From the NCBI RefSeq assembly GCF_051106095.1, contig NC_135794.1:22384747-22448746 (forward strand): a stretch of DNA of 64,000 bases. The letters are read 5' to 3'. This document shows, piece by piece, positions 43,034 through 54,560 of this stretch. This DNA comes from Pogona vitticeps (taxonomy: Eukaryota; Chordata; Lepidosauria; Squamata; Agamidae). Position numbers and translations under genes: made by a program. Within the stretch, counting starts at the first letter, position 1; each line of letters begins with the position of its first letter. Under the pieces are notes generated by a model. That model made no database searches, was not told the DNA's origin, and was given only the letters and a program-made list of their open reading frames with translations.

Positions 43034-43099
43034 GCTTCTTCTCGAACTACACCGTGGAGGGCGGGCATGGCTTCCTGCCTTCAACCATTTCCCTTGGTT
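42402..43099. other. Intergenic stretch left of the LTR element
   Basis: No gene. A short copy of the AGCCGCCTTTCAGG/CGGCTTACAACAT repeat lies at 42935-42998, followed by a (TC)n run at about 43006-43032. Confidence 0.55.
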
Positions 43100-43104
43100 A
43101 GAGG

Positions 43105-43647
43105 TGTGACAAACCCAGACCTACTGGGATCTATCACACAGTTACTAAGCTGCCACCAACCATTCCCTATAATAAGTCACACAGACCAGGGATGGATTTT
43201 TAAACAACAAAAGAATAAGGTTTATTTTAAATACAAACAGGGTAAATAAAACAATCAGGTGAATAAAATAAAGTAACGTGGCTTATTCTCACACACACAA
43301 GCATACAGTTTGGTTCACCTAGAACCTTTAACTTAAAGCACAGACCCTGAACCCATCAGTTCTGGCTAACCAACAGACCCCTGAACCTTTCAGGCTGGTA
43401 CTCTGACACACAGTAGTACCCTGTCAGACACCCAGACTCCCACAACAGCTTCTTCTTCCCCAGCTGCTGCTTCGTCCCAACCCAGTGTCTCACAGTGTCT
43501 GTCTCAGCATCTCCCTTCACCACACAGGCATCACATATTTATACAGTACAGCCCCTCCTCCTGATGTCCCGCCTTCCACTCCCCATAGGATGGAACTTTC
43601 CCTCCAAACCCATGACAGACAGGTAACATCAGTGCTGTTATGTAACA
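43105..43647 (-). repeat. 3' LTR of the Gmr1-like element
   Basis: 543 bp, bounded by TG and CA. It reads as identical to the copy at 48180-48722. It contains the only AATAAA-type signals and a TATTTATACAG stretch likely to serve the element's own transcription. Confidence 0.97.
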
Positions 43648-43922
43648 CCTCCCCTCTTTAAAAGTTGTTTTGTAGGGGGAAAGCTAAAAGTGCTTTTCAC
43701 CAAAAAAACAACCTGCATAAAATACACAACAACATTTATACATACCATATAATACTTACATATACTTACACTCCAAGTTAACCATAGCAAATATGCATTT
43801 AAACATTTTACCATATACAGTACATCAATTTACCTTTATTAATACCAACCAAATTCAAAACCAGGTACATTTTAACTTTTTGTTTTCATTATATACATAT
43901 AGTCCATGTTCTTTCGCCGTCT

Positions 43923-46900
43923 TCAGTCTTCAGGTCTTCTTGATAAGGCGTCAGCAACACAGTTCACTGACCCTCTGACCACCTTCACTTCAAAGTCATA
44001 GTCCTGTAAGTTCAAAGCCCACCTCATAAGTTTGCTATTGTGGCTTTTCATTGTCTTTAACCATTGCAATGGTGAATGGTCAGTACACAGAATAAAATGT
44101 CTTCCCCAGATGTAAGGCTTGGCCTTCTGGATCGCGTAGACTATGGCCAAACACTCCTTCTCCACGGTTGCCAAATGTCTCTCACCTTTTTGAAGTTTCC
44201 TACTCAGGTAGGACACTGGATGCTGGTCACCATTCTCATCCTCCTGGCACAGAACTGCTCCTACCCCGCTGTTAGACGCATCGGTGTAGATGATGAACTC
44301 CCGGTCGAAGTCTGGAGCACGCAGGACAGGATAGTTGATTAACGCCTCCTTCAACCTCTGGAACGCCGCCTCACAGTCGCTGGTCCACGGGATGCGGTCA
44401 TCAGCCTTCTTCCTCGTCAGATCGGTCAGCGGAGCCGCAATCTCGCTAAACCTCGGGATGAACTTTCTGTAGTAGCCCACCAACCCAAGAAATGATTTGA
44501 CTTTTTTCTTGGTGTTGGGTCTAGGCCAATCACGAACAGCTTCTATTTTGGCCTCCAGGGGTTTTATCATTCCTCCCCCTACCATGTGACCCAAGTATTT
44601 TATTTCTGGGCTACCCAGCTGACACTTGCTGGCCTTTACTGTTAGCCCTGCTGCACTTAACCTCTGCAGCACTAACTCCAGGTGTATCAGGTGATCTTCC
44701 CAGGTATTACTGAAGATCCCTATGTCGTCAATGTAGGCCACTGTAAAGTCACTGAGCCCTGCCAAGGTCTGGTCCATCAGCCTTTGGAATGTGGCTGGTG
44801 CATTTCTGAGACCAAAGCTCAGGACTCGAAACTCATAGAGACCAAAAGGGCTGCAAAAGGCAGTCTTTTCTTGATCCCTGGGATCAATTCTTAATTGCCA
44901 ATATCCCTTTACCAGGTCCAATGATGAGATGAACCGACAACCCCCTATGGTTTCAATCAGGTTGTCTAGCCTGGGCATTGGGTAGGCATCAGGAGTGGTT
45001 ACACGGTTTAATTTCCTGTAATCGACACAAAACCTAATGCTCCCATCAGGCTTGTCCACAAGGACTATCGGAGAGGACCAAGGACTAGAAGAGGGGACGA
45101 TTATGTTCTCCCTCAGCATTTCGTCCAACTCCTTCCGCACCTTGTCCCTATAGGGTCCCGTTACTCGGTATGGGGATACTGCCTGCGGGGGTGCATCCCC
45201 TGTGTGGATCCGATGCATCACTCCCTTCACTATCCCCGGCTTGTTGGAAAACACCTGTTGATATTTTCTAAGCAGCATTTTTAGTTCTTGCTGCTGGTCT
45301 TGGGTGAGTGCAGGACTGATCTTTACCTCCTCTGGGTTGTATTTTACTTCCCCTCTACCCTCCCAGAAGGGTAATTCAGCTTCCTCACTCTCAGCTGCTT
45401 TTATCGCGAATAGAACCCTCTGTTCCCCTCTGTAGTAGGGTTTTAGGGCATTCACATGAACCACCCTCCTTGCTTGGTTCTCCTCTTGCTCTATTAGGTA
45501 GTTCAGGTCTGACATCTTGGAAATGACCCTATATGGTCCTGCCCATTTGAGCTGCAGCTTATTCTCTCTGCAGGGCCTAAGCCAAAGCACCTCCTCCCCT
45601 GGGTCAAAGTGCCTCTCTCTAGCTTTGCGGTCATACCATGTTTTCTGTTTGACCTTCTGCGCTTGCAGGTTTTCTGCTGCCAGCTCTAGATTTCGCTTTA
45701 GGTCATTCATCAAGGTGTCTATGTAAGTCACAACGTCTTGTGGGTCATCCTGGGTGATCTGCTCCCAAATTTGTTTGATCAAATCAAGGGGCCCTTTCAC
45801 CCCTAAGTGTGCAGCAGACATGTCAGAGTGACCCCTTTGTAAGATCATGGGGCGATACTTTTCAGGTACCACCAGTTGACTTCTGATCCCATCTCCCCCT
45901 TTTGAGATATTCCTCAGGGTTTCTCTATATAAAATCCCCTTTTTCTCCAGAAATCTCACTGGGGTTTCAGGTGTTAGCTGGGCGTCAGTCACCTGTTCAA
46001 AACACTTTTGGAGAGTGGCGTCTGCCTTTTGCTCCTGTCCAAATCTGCTGTCTGTGGTTAAGGTTTCCACCACAGCTTCTGAACTCCCCCCACCTGCTTC
46101 CGTCTCTGGCTCATCATTACCCCCCTGAACTGTCCCTGTGGTGGCTTGTGAGCGTGTAATCACTAGCACCCGTTTCACATGTTCAGCCAGGTCATTTCCC
46201 ACGAGCACGGCTGCTGGCAGAGTCGATGAAATCGCTATCCGCCAATCTCCCCTCCAGCCTTGAAAGTTGACAGGTACCTCTGCTACTGGCAGAGAGATTA
46301 TCTGCCCCTCAATCCCTGCCACCTTCATGCTCTCATTTGGGATTATAAACTCCCTAGGGATGATATCTGGATGGCATAGGGTTACTTGGGAACAAGTGTC
46401 CCGCAGCCCCCTATACTGACGGTCAAGTATTCCTACGTCCACCCCTGCTGTCTCAAACAACTGAGAATCTGTTTTTATCAGCAAGCAGCGCTTTACCTCC
46501 AGAAGAGGACCATTTTCCTCAGCCTGATCAGCAGAGGCAGCTGTCCCAGACTGAGTAGCCATGGCAACAGGCTCCCTCTGTGACACTGAGCCTTGCTCTT
46601 TCTGGACACAGAACACAGCTTTTGGCTTGGTCCCACTAGAATTCTGAGGCACCATTCCTTTTAGCTGCTTTAATTTTTCACACTCTGAGATTAGATGACC
46701 CTTTCCCTGACAGAAATAACATTTTCTAGTGTATTTGGATTCTCTCTCCTCTTGTTTCGGTTTTCCCTCCAAATTCTGAGGGCTTGGTTTCATGCCTGAG
46801 GGCTTCCCTTCACCATGGGCCCCTCCCCCTTGCTGGCTTTTCCCTGGTCCCTGAGAGTACTTGCTGTAGGTTTCTTTGGGTTTACCTACAGATTTCCCCT

Positions 46901-47786
46901 CACCCAAGGGCTTTCTTATTTGGGAGATAAAATCCGCGATTTCTGCGGCTGCTGCCACAGATTTCGGTTTCCTTTCCCTCACCTGGAATTTCAATTCCCC
47001 ATGCAGGACTGAATAGAACTGTTCCAGGGCTATCAAGTCTTTAAGCTGCTCATAGGTCTCTATTCCCTCCTGCGATAGCCATTTCTCAAGCAGCCTCACC
47101 AATTGGGCCCCCACTTGGGTAAAAGTCTGTTCTGGTTTCTTGGTGAGGGACCTGAATCTTTGTCTCAGCTGCTCTGCATTTATCCCATGTCTGGCAAACA
47201 CCAGTTTTTTAAACTCTGCAAAATCTTTCATCAATTCCTCAGGCATCTCGGCATAAACCTCAGCCAGGCTACCACTGATTAAAGACCGCATGATGGTCAT
47301 CTTCTCAGTTTCCCTTACTGAGAAGTCCACAAACGCTCTTTCCACTAAGGAAAAGAACACCTCAGGACAATCTCCCTTGTGGTACACAGGGAATTTCTTC
47401 AGGTCAGCCTTAGACAATTGGCCTCCCTCAGAATCCCTATTATTATTATTGTTCTGGTTCATCAGTTCCAGTTTTCTTAATTCAAACGCCATTTTCTCTC
47501 TCTCCAATGCCAATTCAAATTGTCTCTGTTTCTCCCTTTCCTCTCTTCTTTCTCTCTCTAATCTTTCCTCCATTTCCCTCACCCTCAGTTCATGCTGTTG
47601 GGCTAGGAGTATTTTTCTGAGTTCTGGGTCCTGCTCTCCTGTGCTGTCACCTTGCACTGAGCCAAATTCATCCTCAGAACCTTGGTCAATCTGGGGGTCT
47701 TTCACCTCACTCATGTCTGCTACTTGGCTTCGAGTCAAGGGCATACCCCCCCTCAGAACAGGCTGCTTTAAAAAGTCAAGCCTCAA
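43923..47786 (-). CDS. Gag-Pol-like frame of the Gmr1-like element (fossil)
   Basis: 1287 codons. Residues about 55-110 form a charged coiled-coil segment in gag; a CCHC knuckle (CYFCQGKGHLISEC) is at about 356-369. A protease-like region with LPAAVLVGNDLAEH follows near 525. Integrase-type zinc and C-terminal (GPY/F-like) segments come next, then reverse transcriptase from about 850 with KPDGSIRFCVDYRKLN and YIDD, and RNase H with YTDASNSGVGAVL near the end. The frame ends ADALSRRPED. It belongs to the element, not the host, and is treated as a fossil. Confidence 0.9.
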   Translation of the reverse strand: MRLDFLKQPVLRGGMPLTRSQVADMSEVKDPQIDQGSEDEFGSVQGDSTGEQDPELRKILLAQQHELRVREMEERLERERREEREKQRQFELALEREKMAFELRKLELMNQNNNNNRDSEGGQLSKADLKKFPVYHKGDCPEVFFSLVERAFVDFSVRETEKMTIMRSLISGSLAEVYAEMPEELMKDFAEFKKLVFARHGINAEQLRQRFRSLTKKPEQTFTQVGAQLVRLLEKWLSQEGIETYEQLKDLIALEQFYSVLHGELKFQVRERKPKSVAAAAEIADFISQIRKPLGEGKSVGKPKETYSKYSQGPGKSQQGGGAHGEGKPSGMKPSPQNLEGKPKQEERESKYTRKCYFCQGKGHLISECEKLKQLKGMVPQNSSGTKPKAVFCVQKEQGSVSQREPVAMATQSGTAASADQAEENGPLLEVKRCLLIKTDSQLFETAGVDVGILDRQYRGLRDTCSQVTLCHPDIIPREFIIPNESMKVAGIEGQIISLPVAEVPVNFQGWRGDWRIAISSTLPAAVLVGNDLAEHVKRVLVITRSQATTGTVQGGNDEPETEAGGGSSEAVVETLTTDSRFGQEQKADATLQKCFEQVTDAQLTPETPVRFLEKKGILYRETLRNISKGGDGIRSQLVVPEKYRPMILQRGHSDMSAAHLGVKGPLDLIKQIWEQITQDDPQDVVTYIDTLMNDLKRNLELAAENLQAQKVKQKTWYDRKARERHFDPGEEVLWLRPCRENKLQLKWAGPYRVISKMSDLNYLIEQEENQARRVVHVNALKPYYRGEQRVLFAIKAAESEEAELPFWEGRGEVKYNPEEVKISPALTQDQQQELKMLLRKYQQVFSNKPGIVKGVMHRIHTGDAPPQAVSPYRVTGPYRDKVRKELDEMLRENIIVPSSSPWSSPIVLVDKPDGSIRFCVDYRKLNRVTTPDAYPMPRLDNLIETIGGCRFISSLDLVKGYWQLRIDPRDQEKTAFCSPFGLYEFRVLSFGLRNAPATFQRLMDQTLAGLSDFTVAYIDDIGIFSNTWEDHLIHLELVLQRLSAAGLTVKASKCQLGSPEIKYLGHMVGGGMIKPLEAKIEAVRDWPRPNTKKKVKSFLGLVGYYRKFIPRFSEIAAPLTDLTRKKADDRIPWTSDCEAAFQRLKEALINYPVLRAPDFDREFIIYTDASNSGVGAVLCQEDENGDQHPVSYLSRKLQKGERHLATVEKECLAIVYAIQKAKPYIWGRHFILCTDHSPLQWLKTMKSHNSKLMRWALNLQDYDFEVKVVRGSVNCVADALSRRPED

Positions 47787-48179
47787 AATAAAACGACCAC
47801 TTTTTTCCTTTTACCTCAGAACCAGCTCTCCCTAGAGATTGCTGCTGTTCTTCAGCACTAAAGTTGCAACAGTATCGAGTCAGAGCCTACCCCCCTCTGC
47901 TGGGCCTCTCAGCTGGCAAGCTAGCTCGCTGTTGCTACGCAGTTTTTCCTCAGCTTTTCCCGCCAAAACTAGGCTGCCTCAGAGCACCTTAATCTAAGTC
48001 TCCCCAGTTGGCACGTTCTTCTACTAGCGCACCTCCCCGTGAGGTACACCTAGAAGATTACCTACGCGCCTCAGACTGTCCCTGACTAGACCCCCCTTGC
48101 TCTGGGCACACCTGCCAAGGCTTTGCTGGACCGCTGGACAACTGGACCAGTCGTATCCCACACGCTGGACACCAATCAA

Positions 48180-48722
48180 TGTGACAAACCCAGACCTACT
48201 GGGATCTATCACACAGTTACTAAGCTGCCACCAACCATTCCCTATAATAAGTCACACAGACCAGGGATGGATTTTTAAACAACAAAAGAATAAGGTTTAT
48301 TTTAAATACAAACAGGGTAAATAAAACAATCAGGTGAATAAAATAAAGTAACGTGGCTTATTCTCACACACACAAGCATACAGTTTGGTTCACCTAGAAC
48401 CTTTAACTTAAAGCACAGACCCTGAACCCATCAGTTCTGGCTAACCAACAGACCCCTGAACCTTTCAGGCTGGTACTCTGACACACAGTAGTACCCTGTC
48501 AGACACCCAGACTCCCACAACAGCTTCTTCTTCCCCAGCTGCTGCTTCGTCCCAACCCAGTGTCTCACAGTGTCTGTCTCAGCATCTCCCTTCACCACAC
48601 AGGCATCACATATTTATACAGTACAGCCCCTCCTCCTGATGTCCCGCCTTCCACTCCCCATAGGATGGAACTTTCCCTCCAAACCCATGACAGACAGGTA
48701 ACATCAGTGCTGTTATGTAACA
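48180..48722 (-). repeat. 5' LTR of the Gmr1-like element
   Basis: 543 bp. It reads as identical to the 3' LTR. A likely primer-binding site (TGGTGTCCAGCG on the - strand) lies about five bases inside its inner edge. Confidence 0.97.
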
Positions 48723-48727
48723 AGAGG

Positions 48728-50570
48728 GTCTCCCTTTTCAGCGGATCCCTGTTCCATAATTCCCGCTACGGCTTGCCAAAATCTCTCTCTCCCCCCCCCC
48801 CAATTTGGCGGGACGGGGGGATGATGGGGGATCGAGGTTTCGTATACTGGATTGCCGGCGAACCCCACCTCGCCGCCTATTCTTCCCAGAAGCAAACTTT
48901 TGCCCAGTTCTAGCGACCCTTCCTCCTGCCATGTCACCCCCTTCCCATCACCCCGACCCGCCAGTTAGACCCCTACCAAGTTTTCCACCCCCGCCCCAAC
49001 TCCCCCCCCAGCACAAGACCCCCCCCCTCCATCAAAGAAATGGAAACCAGAAGAAGGAGCGGTGGCCTCCCCAGCCTCCTGCTCTTTATTATGGCTCATA
49101 TATTCATATATTTCTAGGACGGGAAAGATTAGCTCTAGAAGGCCGGGGGGGGGGGAGAGAGGGAGGGAGGCAGAGAGAGAGAGAGAGAGAGACAAGGAGC
49201 TTCTTGCTAAGGCGTTTTATAGGTGACGTACTGTCTTACGCGGGGTGCTCTAGGCCCACTCACAGGCTTGTTCGCATCCCAAAATGACATTTCTCCTGCA
49301 GTCCCTCTTCAGTTTCCCCTGCCCCGCCTCCGAGGTGAGGCTGAGAAGTCTGGGGTGTGTGTGTGTGTGTGATGGGAGACGAGGTTTGGAAAGAGAGAAA
49401 GAGAGAGAGAGAGAGAGGGAAGGAGGAGGGGGGGGATTAGTTCTTCAGCCGGGAGACCAACGAGGGAGCTTCAGACCCACAGAGAGAAGACCGAGGGGTG
49501 GGAGCTGCGGAAAGAGACCCTCCCTTTGGGGTAGGGGGTCTTGGATCGCTTGGAAGAGGAGAGAGAGAGGATCATTGCACCGCTTCTGCAGGGTAAGATC
49601 TTTGACTTTCTCATTTCTGGAGATACATATATATATACTATATACTATATATTCCACCTCCGTCTATTCTCTTCCCTTCCCGAGACGGATGGCTCGTCCC
49701 TAGGCCAATTTATCTAAAACTCTCGGGATGGAGAGGCCGGCGTGGAGCCAGCCTTGGAGTTCCGAAGGCCTGAAATAGGCGTGTACGTGTGAGCGTGGGG
49801 AACAAAACCGCGTCAAGGCGGTTGATTGACTCTGACCTGTCACCTTAAATGCTGGGTCTGGGCCACCCATGGTTACCCTCATTTCCCTCGTCAATTCCAG
49901 TTTTCCTTCTTTTTTGGGGGGGTGGGGAGGGAGATGACCACCCACTGACCCATCCTCTCCGCCTGTTTAGATCACAACCGGTTGAAGTGATTTTGAGGTC
50001 GTGGGCAACAACTTATTTTTTTTCAACATTTTCCAATCTTTGTAGTACGTAGAGAAAGGCGAGGCTGCCATTCGGAAAAATCGGCGGCAATATCCGTCTC
50101 TGGGAGCACTGATATGATATATGATAGGATATGATTTATTTAAACATGCATTAAGCTTCTGGTCGTGTTTCCCTGGGTGTAAGGGGAAGGAAGGGGGCCT
50201 GGGCTTCCATTCCCCACCCGCACCCCCCTCTGCACAGACATACCTTGCTGCCTTAAGGATGCTGGAGGTGAGCCTGCCGCCCCTTTGAATTCTGCCGCCC
50301 GAGGCAGCCACCTAGTCGACCTCTTGAGTCGGATAAAAGCCCTGCCCTGCCTCAGATCCAGCTGCATACCGACGTTCTCTTTCTCATACACGTGTGCACA
50401 CCCCCACACAGAACCCCCCTCCTGCTGTCAACGGTCTGCAGACAATGCCCTGGTGTTCTCGGTCAGTCCGACTCAGGTGGAGACGCGAGCCAGAGAGAGC
50501 CAACCGGGGCTCCTCAGGATGGAGACTCGCAGAGTGTGAGGCTTTGGAACCCCCAAACCCGCCCCCCCTC
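48728..50570. other. Intergenic, GC-rich in part, no gene proven
   Basis: Purine runs (GA)n near 49170 and 49395 and GC-rich DNA at 49250-49600. A CTGCAGG/GTAAGA donor-like site lies at about 49592, a possible exon end on the + strand. Nothing codes for a recognisable protein. Confidence 0.45.
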
Positions 50571-50571
50571 C

Positions 50572-50573
<2 letters not shown>

Positions 50574-50635
<62 letters not shown>
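50574..50635 (+). repeat. (CA)n microsatellite
   Basis: About 31 CA units. Confidence 0.97.
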
Positions 50636-50637
<2 letters not shown>

Positions 50638-50727
50638 GGTCTGGGGAAGTGACTTGCAATCTTTTAGGAGTGGGGCAAAGAAGTTAGGGCTTGTTAAAAT
50701 GGGGAGCAAGCCCATCACTCGGGCGCT

Positions 50728-50818
50728 GGAAGGAAGGAAGGAAGGAAGGAAGGAAGGAAGGAAGGAAGGAAGGAAGGAAGGAAGGAAGGAAGGAAGGAAG
50801 GAAGGAAGGAAGGAAGGA
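50728..50818 (+). repeat. (GGAA)n microsatellite
   Basis: About 22 GGAA units, a possible cluster of ETS-type sites. Confidence 0.97.
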
Positions 50819-51236
50819 ATTAGAAGCAGGGATACAGAAGCGAACAAACCCGGACAGGGACTCTTCTGTGGCTAGTGGGGAAAAACGGAAGATAAAAGTT
50901 GGTTTGGCGTGCCTGCATTTCAGCCTAAACAGAGCCGAGCTAATTCAGCAGAAAACCAGGGCATTTCGCAAGGAAGCGGATCTGTACCCATAAAAATTTG
51001 GGGTGTGTGTGTGCGTGCCTGGTAAAGCGAGTGTTACGACAAATAAGCCGAATCGCGCGGAAAAGGGGCGTAGGACGAATCCTGTGTTTGTTGCGGTGTG
51101 TTTGGGGTTTTGTTGTGTTGTTGGCCGTCCTTGCTTTTTCTCGTGGATATTACCCCTTATTTGGAGGACGTTTTTTCGGTCCCCGTTGATAATGCAACTG
51201 TTTAACCCGCAATTCGACCTCATGTCTTATAATAGA

Positions 51237-51351
<115 letters not shown>

Positions 51352-52124
51352 TTCCGGCTATTATTCTAAAGGGAAATAAAACCGAAACTTTGGTGAGGTT
51401 TTGATTTTTTCAAGGAGCGTGGGGAAAAAAACTCTTTAAGAGGACTTCTACGTAGCAATTTAAATATTCAGATCTGCACGCGGATCAGCAAATCTGTGTT
51501 TATTCTGGCTATATTTCCTTTCCCGGTGTAGCCTTGTCTAGCTCTGGCCGCTGTTTTCTAATGCTTTCATGCCTTTGTCGTATTTAGATACAAAATCCTT
51601 GCCAAAAAACAACAAAAACAAAAAAAACCCCTACAAACCTGTGCATCATCCAGCCTTACTCTTATTTTGAAATTTTCATTTAATTTTCTTTTCATGTTGA
51701 GAATGAACAAATAAGAGCATTCTTAGTGTCCCTGACCAGCCAGAGGTTTGTTTTATATTATTATTTTTTTTGGGGGGGGGGGGAGGAGATAATATCCAAA
51801 GAGATGATGGCAGGAAGGGATATTTATAGTTTTTTTTTGAAAAGAGATAAATTAAAGACAAGACTGCAAGAAGTCTTAATTGTGAGACGGAGAAACTGAA
51901 GGAGAAGACAAATAAGGTGCTTATAGTTTTTTTTTTAAAAAAGATGCAATTGATTCCTATTTTTTAAAAAAGGGAGGTTGCAAGAGGAGGAAGAGAAAGC
52001 GAAACCAAGGGGGAGAGACGCCGAAAGAGGGCAAGCCATCTGAGGCCCGAAGTGGACAGATTTTCATAAATTTCAATGCACCGTGCACAACCGGGTCCGC
52101 ACGTCAGTTTGATAATTGCATTCA

Positions 52125-52125
52125 C

Positions 52126-52203
<78 letters not shown>
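52125..52203 (+). repeat. (CAT)n microsatellite
   Basis: About 26 CAT units. Confidence 0.96.
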
Positions 52204-52259
52204 TTTAAAAAACCCATCACCGAAATCAAACCGTAGTCAAGCGCGAAAACGGCCTGAAA

Positions 52260-52850
52260 GGGGTTAAGCCCATTGCTCGTGAACTTGGCCTGTCCGTCTG
52301 GGGCTGTCTGGGTTTTGATGGATAGCTGGACCCCGCTGGCAAGTTCAGACGGCAGGACCTCCTCCTTCCTCCCCCCCCCCCTGCGGCTTAGGCGGTCCTG
52401 GGAAGCAGCCGGGGGAGAGGGGAAGGGGTGGGGAGGGGGAGGCGAAGGCTGCCCCATTCTCTCCCCTCCCCACCCCATCCCACCCCTTCACGCCTCAACC
52501 CCTGAGCCTCCTTGCCTTCCTACCTCCCCACCGTCCGCCCGCATGCGGGGATTCTTCTCCTCGGGGGTCCCTGCCCGATCTGGGTACCTTTTGAAGGGAC
52601 CGGGGGGGGGATCGGGAGACACGGACCCTGAGCCCTTTCGGTGCCCCCCTTATTCCAGGGGCCGGGCTGCTCTGGAAGGAGGCGTAAAGGGGCGAGGTGG
52701 GGCAGCCCTGATGATGGGCTTCAGCATTTGGACAGCGCCCCCGGCAAGGTAAGCCTCCGGAGGGAGTGAGTGAGGGAGGCGGGCGCCGGCGAGGCCCCGC
52801 GCCCTTGGGGTCTCCTAGGGACGCCTTTGGGGCTGTGGAATTGGGTTTTT
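52260..52850 (+). promoter_or_regulatory. GC-rich island with a strong splice donor
   Basis: CpG- and G-rich DNA ending in CCCGGCAAG/GTAAGC at about 52752, a near-consensus donor on the + strand. It could be an alternative first exon of the lncRNA inferred at 54 kb. The frames across it are driven by base composition. Confidence 0.3.
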
Positions 52851-53364
52851 TTGGGGGGGGAATCTTGCTCCCAGCCACGTGCGAACTCAGAGGGTGAAAT
52901 CTGAGTGTTTGCTCCATCCACCCACCCACTTCTGGAGAGAAGGATGGAAAGGCAGGAGGGATAAAGGGGCGTAGAAATGCAGACCGTGGAAGGCTAGGGG
53001 GGAGAAAGGATGGCAGATTCTCCCGGCCATTATGGAGAAATAAATCTCTCCCTCTTACTCCCGCCCAGTCTCACCTCTCCAAACCTCTGAACTTCTCTCT
53101 CGGTCCTGACCTCCCCATCATCGCTCCTTTCAAAAAAATATATACCGGAATCCCTGGAAAAAAACTGTCCTATCAATTCTGTCCTTCCTCAAGGGAAGCC
53201 AGAAAACAAACCCTTATTATTATTGTGGTGGTGGTGTTGGTGGTGATCATTTACTTCACTAGAACTCCAGTCCGGAGCCCTTTCTTCCCTACTTTATCCA
53301 GCACGTTCTGAGGACTGGTGTCCGATGGGGAGAAGCGAAAGGTGGCGGCGGCGGCTATTATTAT
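52851..53364. other. No gene seen
   Basis: Mixed DNA with short TTATTATTG and GGTGGTGG runs and no protein-like frame. Confidence 0.5.
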
Positions 53365-53460
53365 TAGCGACACAGTCAATCAAAATTATAAAAGCATTGG
53401 CTGGCATTCTATAACAGATACCAGTTTTTAACCAAAAGCCTAAGCATCTGTTAAACATGG
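53365..53460 (+). repeat. Dispersed repeat, copy 2
   Basis: CAGTCAATCAAAATTATAAA, then GCATTGGCTGGCATTCTATA and AAAGCCTAAGCATCTGTTAAA, matching copy 1 at 40975-41100. It runs almost directly into a long tetranucleotide array. Confidence 0.65.
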
Positions 53461-53480
53461 GCGCAGTATGTATGCTGTCC

Positions 53481-53690
<210 letters not shown>

Positions 53691-53880
53691 CACTCATTCA
53701 TTCATTCGCTCGTTTGTTCGCCCAGCTGCCTCGTCTGTTTCCAAAGGGCCATCCTCAACCAAACCTATCAGAACTGATTTATTTTTTTTTATTTAAAAAA
53801 TGGGAACTATCGTAGCCTTAATTACAGACTGAAAGACCGAGGGGGGGGGGGGGAGAGACAGAGCTAGAGCGAGAACAAGA

Positions 53881-53887
53881 GAGAGCA

Positions 53888-53916
<29 letters not shown>
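53881..53916 (+). repeat. (GA)n microsatellite
   Basis: About 17 GA units just upstream of the CpG island. Confidence 0.9.
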
Positions 53917-53918
<2 letters not shown>

Positions 53919-53929
53919 TTTCTGTTGGG

Positions 53930-54560
53930 AGTCAGCCCCCCCTTCTCTCCTCGACTCCCCCTCCCTCCCTCTTTCTCCCGCACCCCCTCCCCACCAAATC
54001 CCTGCCTCCTCCCCCAACCTGCTCCGATTGGCTGGAGCCAGACGCGGCTGCTCTGACGTCACCCAGCCTGCCAGCCGAGCCGCCCCCATGGCCAAACGAT
54101 CAGAGAAGAGCGTCGGGGAGGCGAGGCAGGCAGCCTGGGTGCAGAGGAGGAAGAGGAGGCGGTGGGGGTCCAGGCTCCCTCCCTCCCTGCCTCCCACTCG
54201 CGCTTGCCCTCTGCCTGCCCACGCACCTCTCCCGCAGATCCAGAGAGGAGCAAGGAGAGGGCGCAGCATCATCATCAGCAGCAGCAGCTGGACCGAGGCT
54301 CAAGGATTTGGGGCTGTGAAGAGCCAGGCAGCCTCCTCCTGGCTGGCCTCCCTTGCTGGCTCTCTTGCCCCCCCCCCCAGCCCGCCTGCCCGCCCCACGA
54401 TCTTCTGCTCCCAAGGATTCCTCCTGCCTCTCCGCCTCGCCTTCTCCGCTCTCCGCCGCCCAAGCTTGAGCTGCCTGTCGCGCGTAAGTGCTGATGGATG
54501 GATGGCTCTCGCTTTCCGCCGCCGGGAGCGAGCCAGCCTTGGCGGGCTGGGTGGCTGGGC
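53930..54560 (+). promoter_or_regulatory. CpG-island promoter with CCAAT box and CRE
   Basis: GC-rich DNA with an inverted CCAAT box (ATTGG at 54027-54031, inside CGATTGGCTGG) and a perfect CRE, TGACGTCA, at 54054-54061. There is no TATA box. Transcription is probably on the + strand, since a strong donor follows at 54484. By synteny with human 15q26 it may be the promoter of the miR-9-3 host gene; this is inference. Confidence 0.5.
54100..54483 (+). ncRNA. Candidate first exon of a MIR9-3HG-like lncRNA
   Basis: Starts downstream of the CRE (exact start unknown) and ends at CGC/GTAAGT, a strong donor. The sequence holds CAT/CAG short repeats. There is a 259-codon frame across it, but its low-complexity R/P/S/G composition and the lack of any recognised domain speak against coding. 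The nearest known gene at this place in human is the miR-9-3 host lncRNA. No second exon is identified. Confidence 0.35.

Larger units (their letters stand above)
43100..48727 (-). mobile_element. Ty3-type LTR retrotransposon, Gmr1-like (fossil)
   Basis: A virus-like element on the - strand. Two 543-bp LTRs start TGTTACATAACAGC and end GTCACA; a 5-bp target duplication AGAGG flanks it (43100-43104 and 48723-48727). A single long frame of 1287 codons lies inside. In order it shows gag with a zinc knuckle, a protease-like region, integrase-type segments, then reverse transcriptase and RNase H. Integrase ahead of reverse transcriptase is the mark of the Gmr1 clade, unlike most Ty3 elements. A purine-rich tract lies against the 3' LTR (43648-43659). 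The LTRs read as identical, so the insertion is very young. It appears broken, with about one break. Confidence 0.93.
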
